From contig NZ_CP178861.1 in assembly GCF_047344985.1 (NCBI RefSeq), positions 3,286,001 to 3,350,000 of the forward strand: 64,000 bases of DNA, written 5' to 3'. The position numbers were made by a program, and so were the translations under genes. Positions 8,824 to 17,874 of this stretch are shown here, piece after piece. Numbering within the stretch: position 1 is the stretch's first letter; every line of letters begins with the position of its first letter. This DNA is from Bdellovibrio sp047344985 (lineage in GTDB: Bacteria > Bdellovibrionota > Bdellovibrionia > Bdellovibrionales > Bdellovibrionaceae). The notes beneath the pieces are model-generated. The model was not told where the DNA came from, ran no database searches, and saw nothing but the letters and a program-made list of their open reading frames with translations.

Positions 8824-10912
8824 GGCTCATCTCCACGAGTGCAACCGATTGGACATCCGCATCTGAAGTCAATTCATTGTGCGAAAGCACAACTAGCTGA
8901 GGGATAAAACGGGACGTTAATTTATATAAATGACGACGCGAAGTCGGGCTTGTCAGAAGAATAGGCTGACTTGCCACTTCAGGGTGGTTTTCCACCGTAC
9001 GAGCAATTTCGTTAATCAAACGGTGCGCCGACGTTGGGTCCATCACCAATTGAACACCTTGCTCTGTTTGCAGTAATGAATTTGCAATCAACTCTTCAAT
9101 ATTCGGATGCAACGTCATCACTGGAATATTGCCTTGATCCGTCGTGTACTTCGCCGTGATACCACGAGCAAGAGCGCGACGAACTTGTTCAGTAAGAACT
9201 TCAATATCTTTATTGCGAGGAGCTTCATCCGCCAATGTTTCAAAAATCGTCAATAGGTCACGGATGGATACTTGCTCTTTCAACAAACTTTGTAGAACGC
9301 GAACCACGGATCCCAATGACAATAGATCCGGGATAAGTTCTTCCACCACTTTTGGATGAGATTTCTTAAAGTTCTCAATAAGAGTCGACGCTTCCTGACG
9401 GCCGAGCAATTCATGCGCATGCGAACGCACGATTTCCGTAAGATGTGTTGCCATAACAGTTGGTAAATCCACGACTGTGTATCCAGCAATCTCAGCGTCT
9501 TCTTTGCGCGCCGGAGAAATCCAAAGCGCATCCAAACCAAACGCAGGCTCTTTTGTTGGAATACCTTCGATACGCTCCGCCACGTTTCCTGGATCCATGG
9601 CAAGCAAGGATTCCGGACGAAGAGTTCCACCACCCACACGATTTCCTTTGATCAGAACGCGGTATTCACCCGGAGCCAACTGCAAGTTGTCACGGATGTG
9701 AATACTTGGGACCACGATCCCCAAATCCAATGCGAATTGTTTTCTGATACTGACGATACGCTCAAGCAAGTCGCCACTTTGATCTGATTCGACGATATTG
9801 ATCAAACCGTAGCCAACTTCCAACTCCACCATATCCAATGGTAACATGGTTTCGATGTTTTCTTTTTTGGGAGCTGCCAAAGCCGCATCGGACTGTTTCT
9901 TTTCCGCTTCTGCTTTTTCAAAGCGAGCTTTCTTGATAATCCAAGCCGTTCCACACAACAATCCACCCATCAACAAGAATGGAACTGTTGGGAGTCCCGG
10001 TACAAGCCCCAGCAAGATCAACACACCACCGGCAATCATCACCGCACGTGGTTTAACGAACAATTGACCTGTAACCTCTTCACCGACGTCTTTGTCAGAA
10101 TTTGAAGTACGAGTCACGATGATACCGGCTGCTGTTGAGATCACCAGAGCTGGGATCTGAGCAAGAAGACCGTCACCGATCGTGAGCATTGTGTAGTATT
10201 TTGCGGCAGTGCTGACATCAAGGCCTTTTTGAATCACACCAATCGCCAAACCACCCAAGATATTGATCATTGTGATAATGATACCGGCGATAGCGTCACC
10301 ACGTACAAACTTCGAGGCACCGTCCATCGCTCCGTAAAAGTCCGCTTCGCCTTCGATTTGCTTACGACGTTTGCGGGCTTCCGCTTCTGTGATGTGACCA
10401 GAGTTTAATTCCGCGTCGATCGACATCTGCTTACCAGGCATCGCATCCAAAGTGAAACGAGCTGCAACTTCCGCCACGCGGCCCGAACCTTTTGTGATGA
10501 CCATGAAGTTGATGACCATCAAGATGATGAACATCACAAAACCGATCACGTAGTTTCCACCGACAACGAAGTTTGCAAACGAAGCGATTACGTCTCCGGC
10601 CGCTTTTTCGCCTTCATGTCCGTGAGTCAAAATCAAACGAGTCGTTGCCACGTTCAGTGACAAGCGGAACAGCGTCGTCATCAAAAGTAGTGACGGGAAA
10701 GATGTGAAATCCAAAGCTCTGTCGGTGTAGATACTCACCAAGAGGATCAAAACACTGATCGCCAAAGAGAAGGTCAAGGTGATGTCGAGCATAAACGGAG
10801 GCAATGGGATGATCATCACCGCCAGAATTGCAAGCAATCCAAACGCAATAAAAAGATCCGTGTTCTTCGTGATCTTATCGAATCTTTTTAAGAACTGAAA
10901 CACTTGTTCCAT
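8813..10912 (-). CDS. flhA: Flagellar type III export gate protein FlhA
   Basis: The 699-residue length is typical. The N-terminal half has about eight hydrophobic helices and the conserved cytoplasmic loop carrying the FHIPEP-type signature region (DAMPGKQMSIDAELNSG). The C-terminal half, from about residue 340, is the cytosolic domain that forms the nonameric ring and docks chaperone-substrate complexes. FlhA couples proton flow to export through the FliPQR-FlhB gate, whose genes lie directly upstream. The ATG at 10912 shares one base with the flhB stop. Confidence 0.96.
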   Translation of the reverse strand: MEQVFQFLKRFDKITKNTDLFIAFGLLAILAVMIIPLPPFMLDITLTFSLAISVLILLVSIYTDRALDFTSFPSLLLMTTLFRLSLNVATTRLILTHGHEGEKAAGDVIASFANFVVGGNYVIGFVMFIILMVINFMVITKGSGRVAEVAARFTLDAMPGKQMSIDAELNSGHITEAEARKRRKQIEGEADFYGAMDGASKFVRGDAIAGIIITMINILGGLAIGVIQKGLDVSTAAKYYTMLTIGDGLLAQIPALVISTAAGIIVTRTSNSDKDVGEEVTGQLFVKPRAVMIAGGVLILLGLVPGLPTVPFLLMGGLLCGTAWIIKKARFEKAEAEKKQSDAALAAPKKENIETMLPLDMVELEVGYGLINIVESDQSGDLLERIVSIRKQFALDLGIVVPSIHIRDNLQLAPGEYRVLIKGNRVGGGTLRPESLLAMDPGNVAERIEGIPTKEPAFGLDALWISPARKEDAEIAGYTVVDLPTVMATHLTEIVRSHAHELLGRQEASTLIENFKKSHPKVVEELIPDLLSLGSVVRVLQSLLKEQVSIRDLLTIFETLADEAPRNKDIEVLTEQVRRALARGITAKYTTDQGNIPVMTLHPNIEELIANSLLQTEQGVQLVMDPTSAHRLINEIARTVENHPEVASQPILLTSPTSRRHLYKLTSRFIPQLVVLSHNELTSDADVQSVALVEMSHAG

Positions 10913-11973
10913 TATCTTTTCTTCCTACGCAAACGATAAACATACGAAAGCACTTCCGCCACTGCGACGAAAAGCTCTCTAGGAATAACCTGTCCAATTT
11001 TCATTGTCTTAAAGATCGTACGAGCCAAAGGCTTGTTTTCCACGATAGGAATATTGTGTTCACGGCCGATCTCTTTGATCTTTTCCGCGACGTGGTCCGC
11101 ACCCATAGCAATCAACTGTGGTGCCGGTAAGTTGTCCGTGTATTTCAAAACGACAGCAATATGTGTTGGATTCGTGATGATCACGTCGGCTTTAGGAACT
11201 TCCGACATCATTCTCTTACTCGCCATCTCCCTTTGGATGCGACGAATGCGAGATTTGATCATCGGATCACCCTCACGTTGCTTGTGTTCTTCTTTGACCT
11301 CTTGTTTGGTCATCATCATTTTCTTTTCAAGATCCCAACGCTGATAGAAGTAATCCGCCAAAGCGATGATGAGCATCACAGCTCCCACACCACCCAAAAG
11401 CTTCACCACCACAGCACCCAGATACATTAAAATTTGCTCGATAGAGAATGTGAGCATGTAAGGCACTTGACGAACTTCACCACGCAATAAGAAATACAAA
11501 ACGACTCCCACCGCAGCCATTTTGAGCAAGGACTTCAGAGCCTCAACCACCGCGCGCAAACTGAACACGCGCTTGAAACCTTCTACAGGACTTAATTTTT
11601 CAAAGTTTGGAGACAGAGCGTCTTCCACTTGCAGGAAGCCCACTTGAAGAATGGAAGAAGCTGCGCCAATCACGCCAGCCATGCCCATCACCGGAGCCAT
11701 GAGGATCAAAGCTTTCTCTCCACAGAAACGGAAGGCCTCCGTGAATTTACCTTCACGCACTAGCACAACCATGTCGTTTCCAAAGGAGTATTGAAAAACT
11801 TCGTAGAGATTTTTGAAGAAAAAACGACCCAAGGCATACACGCACCCAGCCGCCGCCAGTAAAATAACTGCCGACGCGAGTTCCTTTGTATGAGCAACGT
11901 TCCCTTTTTTGCGAAACTCTTCCCGTCTCGCATCCGTTGCCTGTTCGGTCTTTTCACCGTTCTCTTCAGCCAT
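10912..11973 (-). CDS. flhB: Flagellar export switch protein FlhB
   Basis: This 353-residue protein has an N-terminal region with four hydrophobic helices and a cytoplasmic domain with the self-cleavage site NPTH inside VIITNPTHIAVVLKY. Cleavage between Asn and Pro changes export from rod/hook to filament substrates. The highly charged start (EENGEKTEQATDARREEFRKKGN) is typical of the family. It follows fliR by 31 bases and is joined to flhA by a one-base overlap. All hallmark residues are present. Confidence 0.96.
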   Translation of the reverse strand: MAEENGEKTEQATDARREEFRKKGNVAHTKELASAVILLAAAGCVYALGRFFFKNLYEVFQYSFGNDMVVLVREGKFTEAFRFCGEKALILMAPVMGMAGVIGAASSILQVGFLQVEDALSPNFEKLSPVEGFKRVFSLRAVVEALKSLLKMAAVGVVLYFLLRGEVRQVPYMLTFSIEQILMYLGAVVVKLLGGVGAVMLIIALADYFYQRWDLEKKMMMTKQEVKEEHKQREGDPMIKSRIRRIQREMASKRMMSEVPKADVIITNPTHIAVVLKYTDNLPAPQLIAMGADHVAEKIKEIGREHNIPIVENKPLARTIFKTMKIGQVIPRELFVAVAEVLSYVYRLRRKKR

Positions 11974-12004
11974 CTCGTTCCTTCCTAGAACTAAAAAGCT
12001 ATTG

Positions 12005-12784
12005 TTATAAGTGTTTCATCACAGCAAATAGTTTGCTAGCTGTGATTTCAACTAGACCATTCATTTCTATAGCCATCAGCGGGAGACAGAGAAACACCAC
12101 TGTCATTCCAAGCATGATCGTCACAGGCATACTTGTAACCAGGACGTTGATCTGGGGAACTGCTCTTCCCAAAATCCCCATCGCTAAGTTCGCAAGCAGA
12201 ATGGTCACTAACACCGGAGCACACATCTTAATCGCCATTAACATCACGGTCTGACCGTAAACGGCCATCTCCGCAAATGGTCCCACATTAAGCGCAAGCG
12301 AGCTCACAGGCACAAGCTCGTAACTTTGCGCAATTGCACTGATCAACATGTGATGCCCATTGATTGCTAAAAAAACAAGAGTCCCAATTGTCGAATAGAA
12401 TTGATCGATCGTGTTTCCATGCGATCCCAGCATGGGATTGTACATCTGAGATGCACTCAAACCCACGGACATCGACACCAAGTCCCCTGTCATTGTGACT
12501 ACGAAGAAGAACAAGCGGGTTAAAAATCCCAGCGCTAATCCGACAATCAATTCGCGCACCGCTAAGCCAATGATATCATTCGAAATTAAAGCGTAGTCGA
12601 CGTTGCCGACTTTCACCACCGGGAACAATAAAACGCTAAATACGATCGACAGGAGAACCTTGATAGCCACGGTGATCGTCGGAGAGCCGAAAACCGCTGA
12701 AGAAATAACAAAGGCGATCATGCGCAGAAAAATCAGCGCAAAAAGCAGGATCTGAGCCTCTGTCATTGAACTCCAGTTGATCAC
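12005..12784 (-). CDS. fliR: Flagellar export gate protein FliR
   Basis: The 259-residue protein is strongly hydrophobic, with about six membrane helices, and has the FliR-family stretch LRMIAFVISSAVFGSPTITVAIKVLLS near the start and ANLAMGILGRAVPQINV toward the end. FliR builds the FliP5Q4R1 export gate in the basal body. The gene starts four bases after fliQ ends and precedes flhB, the usual order. Nothing is missing relative to the family. Confidence 0.95.
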   Translation of the reverse strand: MINWSSMTEAQILLFALIFLRMIAFVISSAVFGSPTITVAIKVLLSIVFSVLLFPVVKVGNVDYALISNDIIGLAVRELIVGLALGFLTRLFFFVVTMTGDLVSMSVGLSASQMYNPMLGSHGNTIDQFYSTIGTLVFLAINGHHMLISAIAQSYELVPVSSLALNVGPFAEMAVYGQTVMLMAIKMCAPVLVTILLANLAMGILGRAVPQINVLVTSMPVTIMLGMTVVFLCLPLMAIEMNGLVEITASKLFAVMKHL

Positions 12785-12788
12785 TCGG

Positions 12789-13061
12789 CTATTCCCTCAC
12801 CATCACGGCAATATTTTCAAAAAGGTTCACCGTATAAGAACTCATCACGTCCATCATCCACGGACCTGCGAGCACAAACACCAACGCCACCACGATCATT
12901 TTTGGAATGAACGTGAGTGTTGCCTCGTTAATCTGCGTGAGCGCTTGAAATATACTCACAGCCAAACCGACAACCAGCGTGCTGATAAGCAACGGCGCTG
13001 CCAGCATTGCTGTTGTACGAAGAGCATCTTGTCCAAGTCGAATTACAAGTTCTTCTGTCAT
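12789..13061 (-). CDS. fliQ: Flagellar export gate protein FliQ
   Basis: This 90-residue protein has two membrane helices and the typical length of FliQ. The second half shows QALTQINEATLTFIPKMI, a well-conserved FliQ stretch. Four copies of FliQ wrap the FliP-FliR core of the export gate. The gene sits nine bases after fliP and four before fliR, which fits translational coupling within the operon. Confidence 0.95.
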   Translation of the reverse strand: MTEELVIRLGQDALRTTAMLAAPLLISTLVVGLAVSIFQALTQINEATLTFIPKMIVVALVFVLAGPWMMDVMSSYTVNLFENIAVMVRE

Positions 13062-13070
13062 CTTTCACCT

Positions 13071-13829
13071 CTACCCGAAACTCTTCACCATAGAACCGAT
13101 GAGCAGACCCCATCCGTCCACTAAGACAAAGAGCATGATCTTAAAGGGTAACGAAATCACAACCGGAGGAAGCATCATCATCCCCATCGCCATCAAAACG
13201 CTGGCCGCGACGATGTCGATCACGAGGAATGGAAGGAAGATGATAAAACCAATTTGGAAAGCCGTTTTAAGCTCAGAAACCACGAACGCCGGAACCAAAA
13301 CCATTGTTGGAACATCCGCACGAGTTTTCGGTTTTTCCACTTTAGAAAGCTTCACAAACAACGCTAAATCCGAATCGCGAGTTTGATTGAACATAAACTT
13401 ACGAAGCGGAGCCAAAGTATTTTCAATCGCCGCATCTTGAGAAATTTTTCCTGCAAGATAAGGCTGAATACCTTTTGTGTTCATTTCGTTGAATGCGGGT
13501 TGCATCACGAAGAAAGTTAAAAACAAAGACAAACCTACCAACAATTGGTTCGGTGGCATTTGTTGAACGCCCATCGCCTGTCTTAAGAAAGAAAAGACAA
13601 TGATGATGCGAGTAAAACCCGTCATCATAATCAAAATCGCCGGTGCAAGTGTCAGCACCGTCATGATCAAAATCAATTTAACTGCATTCACAACTTCATT
13701 CGGATTATCTGTGGTTTTAAAACCCAGATTCACCGTTGGAAGAGTCACTTGTGCAAACGCGCTGGAACTGATCAAAAGAACCAGAGGCAAAAGAAGCAGA
13801 CTCCAAAGAGTCCAGTTAATCTTTCTCAC
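13071..13829 (-). CDS. fliP: Flagellar export gate protein FliP
   Basis: The 252-residue protein begins with a cleavable-type signal sequence (to about residue 27, ending SSAFAQ), as FliP does. It has the conserved stretches MTGFTRIIIVFSFLRQAMG and MPPNQLLVGLSLFLTFF, then a periplasmic segment and two C-terminal helices containing the family motif ending MMLPPVVISLPFK. Five FliP copies form the channel core with FliQ and FliR. The start overlaps the end of fliO by 4 bases. Confidence 0.96.
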   Translation of the reverse strand: MRKINWTLWSLLLLPLVLLISSSAFAQVTLPTVNLGFKTTDNPNEVVNAVKLILIMTVLTLAPAILIMMTGFTRIIIVFSFLRQAMGVQQMPPNQLLVGLSLFLTFFVMQPAFNEMNTKGIQPYLAGKISQDAAIENTLAPLRKFMFNQTRDSDLALFVKLSKVEKPKTRADVPTMVLVPAFVVSELKTAFQIGFIIFLPFLVIDIVAASVLMAMGMMMLPPVVISLPFKIMLFVLVDGWGLLIGSMVKSFG

Positions 13830-14506
13830 TGAAGAGACCTCATTCCTTTAAGACGTTTAGAAACGATATCTTTAATTCCACTGATCGCGAATTCTTCGTC
13901 AGCATCCAAGTCTTTTGCGGAACGTTTTTTAGGAGCGGGTGCAGGTTCCGCTTCGTCTTCGTTATTTTCGAAGTCCGCTTTTGTTGAACCTAAGCCGCCT
14001 AAAACTTTTCCGAAATTTTGCGGAGACTCTTCAGGCACTTCATCGTCAAGCAATGACAAGGGCTTGATCATAGAGATGTTGTGGTCTGTGATACCGATCA
14101 AAATCGACTCACCAGCTACACGCACGATCGCCAAACTCTTTTTAGGTCCCAAGTAGTGCTGTTGCAAAACTTTGATCTGCGTTTGGTGTTTCATCGCGCG
14201 AGGAACTTTGTACTTACGGAGGAAAAAGTAAGCACCCGTTCCCACAAGTCCCAAGATCGAAAGAGTAAAGAGAATGCGGAAAACGCCGCTGCCTTCGGAG
14301 GAAGCCTTTTTGTCTTTTTCAAGATTCAAAGGAATTTCGGATTCTTTGCGGTTATCTACTTTTTTCTCTGTCGAAGCTACAGTCGCTTCTTGAGAAGGTG
14401 CGGATTCTGTTGCTGCAACTTCAGCGGGGGCCGCTGCTGTTGGAGCTTCTTCCGCCGCGTGGGCAGAAACCGAAAACACAAAGATTAACGAAAGCAACAA
14501 ACGCAT
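13826..14506 (-). CDS. fliO: Flagellar biogenesis protein FliO
   Basis: At 226 residues this is longer than enterobacterial FliO. A signal peptide (to about residue 17) is followed by an Ala/Glu-rich periplasmic stretch, one membrane helix at about 70-92 and a cytoplasmic domain with QHYLGPKKSLAIVRVAGESILIGI, the recognisable FliO core. The C-terminal ~70 residues are acidic and then basic, and look like a lineage-specific tail. FliO helps assemble FliP. Position between fliN and fliP supports the call. Confidence 0.88.
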   Translation of the reverse strand: MRLLLSLIFVFSVSAHAAEEAPTAAAPAEVAATESAPSQEATVASTEKKVDNRKESEIPLNLEKDKKASSEGSGVFRILFTLSILGLVGTGAYFFLRKYKVPRAMKHQTQIKVLQQHYLGPKKSLAIVRVAGESILIGITDHNISMIKPLSLLDDEVPEESPQNFGKVLGGLGSTKADFENNEDEAEPAPAPKKRSAKDLDADEEFAISGIKDIVSKRLKGMRSLQ

Positions 14507-14516
14507 CTGAAACCTC

Positions 14517-14891
14517 TTATCTGAGCTGCTCTACGCGCTCAGCTGGAGAAATAATATCTGTCAAACGCACACCGAATTTCTCGTTGACCACCACGGCTTC
14601 ACCGCGTGCGATCAATTTGTCATTGACGTAAACTTCCATCGGCTCACCGGCCAATTTGTTCAATTCAATGACACTTCCCTGAGTCAGATTCAAAAGCTCA
14701 CTCACCGGCATTTTTGTACGGCCCAACTCAACTGAGACTTTAAGTGGGATATCCAAAATCAAATTCAAGTTACGATCATTTTGCGATGGAGCTGCCGCTG
14801 CTGCAGGCTTTTTCGCGCCATCCGCCGCTGCCATACCCGCCGCTTCCGCCACGAGTTGATCCGCCAAGTTGTCCAAAGTATCGTCACCCAT
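14517..14891 (-). CDS. fliN: Flagellar motor switch protein FliN
   Basis: The 124-residue protein has a short Ala-rich N-terminus and a C-terminal SpoA domain (about 45-122) with ILDIPLKVSVELGRTKMPV and GSVIELNKLAGEPMEVYVN, diagnostic for FliN. FliN forms the lower rim of the cytoplasmic C-ring with FliM and FliG. The gene follows fliM by eight bases. The length is normal; there is no FliY-type phosphatase domain. Confidence 0.96.
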   Translation of the reverse strand: MGDDTLDNLADQLVAEAAGMAAADGAKKPAAAAAPSQNDRNLNLILDIPLKVSVELGRTKMPVSELLNLTQGSVIELNKLAGEPMEVYVNDKLIARGEAVVVNEKFGVRLTDIISPAERVEQLR

Positions 14892-14899
14892 TTATCCCC

Positions 14900-15901
14900 C
14901 TACTTTTGCACCGGGCGTGTTACCTGGACCGCCACAGTTCCATGATGTATTCCGTAATAACCTTTAAATTTTCTCACGCCTTCAACATTGACATCGAATT
15001 CACCGGAAGCGTCTTGATCCAAAGGAATCACGTCGCCTACTTTCAAATTCATCATGTCCTTCAGCTTGATCTCAGTTTCACCAAGATTCACTTTGATCTC
15101 CATGTCTGTTTCAAGAAGCTGTTCTTGAATGATCGAAGTCCAAAGTTTTTTATCTGTCTGGTCAGACTCCACCTGGAAGCCTGTGGAAAGTTTTTGTTTA
15201 ATCGGCTCAATAGTCGCATAAGGGATCACGATAGAGATCGTGCCCGTCGCGTTTTCAAGCTCAACGTCGAAAGTCGACGCGATCACCACGTCTGTCGGAG
15301 GAACGATACCCACGAACTGTGGATTCACCTCTGTACGAACAAACGAGCAACCGATTTTTTCAATCGAAGCCCAGGCCATTTCAAGATCGTTGATCGCAAG
15401 ACCCACGACTTTTTGCACGATAGAAAGCTCAATCGGAGTAAAATCTTTTCCGTCGATCTTTGTATACGGACGATCTGCTCCACCAAAGAAGCTATCCACC
15501 AAAGCGTAAGCCAATTTACTTTCGATCACGAACAACGCCGAACCACGCAGGTTTCCGAAACGCAGAACACTCATGCACGTTGGCATTGGAAGAGTGTTGA
15601 TGAACTCTCCGAATTTCAAAAATTCCGTCGATGTCAAAGTGATAGAGGCAATTTTACGAAGAGCCGATGACAAAGAAACGCGGAACGAACGCATGAATTT
15701 TTCGTAGATGACTTCCAACTGCGGAAGACGGCCACGAATAATACGATCCTGACTTGTCAGATCGTAGGAAACAATTTTGCGTTCATCCACTTTTCCCGCA
15801 TTTTGGGCTTCGGGCTTGGATGATTCCGACGTCGCGACATCTCCATCAGAGACCGCGGCTAACAGAGCATCCACTTCACTTTGCGAAAGAACCTGATTCA
15901 T
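14900..15901 (-). CDS. fliM: Flagellar motor switch protein FliM
   Basis: The 333-residue product has an N-terminal CheY-binding peptide (LSQSEVDALLAAVSDGD), a middle CheC-like domain (about 40-230) and a C-terminal SpoA domain (about 250-325). FliM receives phospho-CheY and turns the rotor. The length and domain order are canonical, and the gene lies between fliL and fliN. Confidence 0.96.
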   Translation of the reverse strand: MNQVLSQSEVDALLAAVSDGDVATSESSKPEAQNAGKVDERKIVSYDLTSQDRIIRGRLPQLEVIYEKFMRSFRVSLSSALRKIASITLTSTEFLKFGEFINTLPMPTCMSVLRFGNLRGSALFVIESKLAYALVDSFFGGADRPYTKIDGKDFTPIELSIVQKVVGLAINDLEMAWASIEKIGCSFVRTEVNPQFVGIVPPTDVVIASTFDVELENATGTISIVIPYATIEPIKQKLSTGFQVESDQTDKKLWTSIIQEQLLETDMEIKVNLGETEIKLKDMMNLKVGDVIPLDQDASGEFDVNVEGVRKFKGYYGIHHGTVAVQVTRPVQK

Positions 15902-15910
15902 AGTCCTGCC

Positions 15911-16459
15911 TTAGTTATAGATAAACTCAGTGAAGAACACGTTTGAAATCTTTCCCTGAACCAGGAAAGAGTTGATCGTGTCTTTGATCGTATTTCTCAA
16001 ATCGTCTTTACCCTCGCGAGTAGAAACGTCTTCATATGTTTTCGAAGAAAGAATAATAATAATGATGTCGCGAATTTGCGCTTTACGCTTTTCGATTTCT
16101 TCCAGAACATGGTCGCCTTTAACTTCCAGTTCCATATTTACTTTCGCAACTTTGCGGCCTTTAGAGCCTGCCAAATTCACAATGAAGGTTTCAAGAGGCA
16201 CGACTTTACCCACCACTTCTTTTTCTTCAGTGGCTTCCTTATGTTGTGCTTCCGCTTCACCTTTGATGACGTGTTCAATCTTTGGTTCCGCTGCTTCCTT
16301 TTTGCGTCCTTGATAAAGCATAAAACCCACGCCGGCGACGACGAGCATATTAATGACCGCCAAGGCAATAAGTAGTATAGGCTTTTGTCCAGATCCCCCG
16401 CTCGGAGCTGACGACGCTTCCGCTGCTGCCGCTTTTTCTTCAGCCACTTCATCCTCCAT
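15911..16459 (-). CDS. fliL: Flagellar basal body protein FliL
   Basis: The product (182 residues from ATG 16459) has an acidic Ala/Glu-rich start, one membrane helix (about 26-48) and a periplasmic domain with VVPLETFIVNLAGSKGRKVAKVNMELEV, the family signature. It ends in a conserved FFTEFIYN-type tail. FliL rings surround the stators and help torque. The frame is open upstream to ATG 16534, but those residues do not look like FliL. Neither ATG has a clear ribosome site. A GTG at 16447 (V5) has GGAGG five bases before it, so the start is uncertain. The gene leads the flagellar operon. Confidence 0.9.
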   Translation of the reverse strand: MEDEVAEEKAAAAEASSAPSGGSGQKPILLIALAVINMLVVAGVGFMLYQGRKKEAAEPKIEHVIKGEAEAQHKEATEEKEVVGKVVPLETFIVNLAGSKGRKVAKVNMELEVKGDHVLEEIEKRKAQIRDIIIIILSSKTYEDVSTREGKDDLRNTIKDTINSFLVQGKISNVFFTEFIYN

Positions 16460-16466
16460 GATGAAT

Positions 16467-16481
16467 GACCACAGAGTGGTC
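16467..16481 (-). promoter_or_regulatory. Inverted repeat just before fliL
   Basis: GACCAC and GTGGTC are separated by three bases immediately upstream of the preferred fliL ATG. It could be an operator or a leader hairpin at the head of the flagellar operon. There is no direct evidence for either. Confidence 0.3.
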
Positions 16482-16644
16482 CTATCAAGATTGAAAGCAA
16501 CACGGATGCCAACAGGACTCTGGTCGAGCGTCATTCATTGCAGTCCAACATATTTGATTTCAGGCAATTTTTGCCTCCCTGGAACTTGTTTGCCGGGTAG
16601 TAATTCTATGACAGGAGTCAAAGTTTTGGCGTGAAGATTTGACG

Positions 16645-16667
16645 TATAATGAATTTAAAAAAGGAGG
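16645..16667 (+). promoter_or_regulatory. Perfect -10 box and strong ribosome site for the CsbD-like pair
   Basis: TATAAT at 16645-16650 lies 24 bases before the ATG. AAGGAGG at 16661-16667 is a near-perfect Shine-Dalgarno. No good -35 hexamer is visible at 16-18 bases, which fits a stress-type or extended promoter. Confidence 0.6.
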
Positions 16668-16673
16668 TTCCTT

Positions 16674-16955
16674 ATGAACAAAGATATTTTCCAAGGAAAG
16701 ATCAAAGAAATTTCTGGAGAACTAAGAAAAAAATGGGGCGCTCTCACAGATGACGATATTCAAAGAACTAAAGGCAACGCAGAGGCCTTAAGTGGTCTAG
16801 TTCAACAAAAAGTAGGTCTCTCAAAAGAAGAAGCTTCACGGCAGGTGAATGATTTGATGTCGAGCTGGGAAAGAAAGTTCGAAGCGGACAAAGATGAAGC
16901 CGCTGATAAACTCAATGCCGGCATCGATAAAATGAAAAATAAATTATCGCATTAG
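16674..16955 (+). CDS. CsbD-like stress protein (first copy)
   Basis: This 93-residue hydrophilic protein matches the CsbD pattern: a start of the form MNKDIFQGKIKEISGELRKKWGALTDDDI, then a segment QKVGLSKEEASRQVNDLMSSWE. CsbD proteins are small helical stress proteins of unknown biochemical role. Here the family core is followed by a charged C-terminal helix. A strong ribosome site and perfect -10 box suggest high expression. A related gene follows 32 bases downstream, and the two share a terminator. Confidence 0.85.
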   Translation: MNKDIFQGKIKEISGELRKKWGALTDDDIQRTKGNAEALSGLVQQKVGLSKEEASRQVNDLMSSWERKFEADKDEAADKLNAGIDKMKNKLSH

Positions 16956-16987
16956 TTGGCCGAGCTTCGAGAGAAAAGGGAGAATTT

Positions 16988-17284
16988 ATGGACAAGCAAT
17001 TTTTAGATGGAAAATTCAACGAAATCTCAGGAGCTTTAAAACAAAAATTCAGTAACTTAAATTTGAGCGAAGAAGAACTCAAACAAGCGATGTCGAGTCC
17101 CGATGAACTTGTGAATTTAGTTTCACAAAAAACCGGTCTTCCTCCAGAAGAAGCCCGTCAAAAAGTACATCAGGCGCTCGACACACTTCACATCAGCGAT
17201 GAACAGGCCAAAGGATTCATGGCTAAATTCGCTGACAAAGTAGAAAGCAAGTACGCTGAATTTAAGAATAAACTCACCCACTAA
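16988..17284 (+). CDS. CsbD-like stress protein (second copy)
   Basis: The 98-residue product is a diverged paralogue of its upstream neighbour: both have the FNEISGALKQKF-type start, the QKTGLPPEEARQKV-type middle and a Lys-rich end closing in KNKLTH or KNKLSH. The start has GGGAG nearby. The pair looks like a tandem duplication within one transcript. Function is inferred only from the CsbD family. Confidence 0.78.
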   Translation: MDKQFLDGKFNEISGALKQKFSNLNLSEEELKQAMSSPDELVNLVSQKTGLPPEEARQKVHQALDTLHISDEQAKGFMAKFADKVESKYAEFKNKLTH

Positions 17285-17287
17285 TTT

Positions 17288-17317
17288 AAAGAGGGTCCCT
17301 TACGGACCCTCTTTTTT
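17288..17317. terminator. Bidirectional intrinsic terminator
   Basis: The stem AAAGAGGGTCC / GGACCCTCTTT with a five-base loop is followed by T6. It ends the CsbD pair. The opposite strand also reads into an A-rich flank turned T-rich, so it may end the leftward gene that stops at 17316. Confidence 0.9.
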
Positions 17318-17639
17318 ATTCTTCACCTGTCATTTCAATACGGACGACCTTACAAGCAGATTCGCTTCCAATTACAACAACGCCGTAACTCAAAGAGCCA
17401 CACTCATCCAAATCTTCTGGTGAGCAATGCAATACCGAGACATCATAGACCGTGACCAAACGATTCTTTCTGATTTCTTGAGAAACAACGTGAGCCGCCG
17501 GAGATTCAATCACTGATTCTTCACGATCTATTTGTGCCTGCTTCATAGCTGCACGGATCGCCTTTGTCTCACAAACATTTGCTGACGCCAAAGACGCAAA
17601 GAAGATACATCCACTAAAGACAAGAATTTCTTTTTTCAT
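17316..17639 (-). CDS. Small exported protein, unknown
   Basis: I do not recognise this 107-residue protein. It has a signal peptide (about 20 residues, ending ASLASA), followed by a mature part with five Cys residues (NVCETKA, LHCSPEDLDECG, SACKVV), one or two of which may form disulfides in the periplasm. It is a single gene, convergent with the CsbD pair and sharing its terminator. Confidence 0.7.
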   Translation of the reverse strand: MKKEILVFSGCIFFASLASANVCETKAIRAAMKQAQIDREESVIESPAAHVVSQEIRKNRLVTVYDVSVLHCSPEDLDECGSLSYGVVVIGSESACKVVRIEMTGEE

Positions 17640-17874
17640 AAATCACTCCCAGACTTTTAATTCGAAAGCTGTATATCGAAGTCCAATCTTTGAATCCATT
17701 GCATATAAATTTAATTATTATTCTTTCCAGGAATATTGTGGAAACGCCGCCCTCTTTTGTCCCCTCCTGTGAGACTTCGACAGCGATAAGACCTTTACCT
17801 GCATTTTATTCGACTTGAGGACCTTAAAAAGGGTCTCCCTTTTGCTCTTAAAAAGCTGAATTGGGAGAGTGAAC

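Noticed and set aside
13324..13334. TTTTCGGT inside fliP, like the lipoprotein promoter element on the minus strand
   Set aside because: It is inside coding sequence and no start codon lies seven bases downstream.
14744..15670. Plus-strand open frame of 308 codons
   Set aside because: It is antisense to fliM and fliN; the length comes from codon composition of the real genes.
17831..17851. GG-N10-GC before the HEXXH exoprotein gene
   Set aside because: Only the -12 half (TTGCT) fits; the -24 half matches poorly, so I do not call a promoter.
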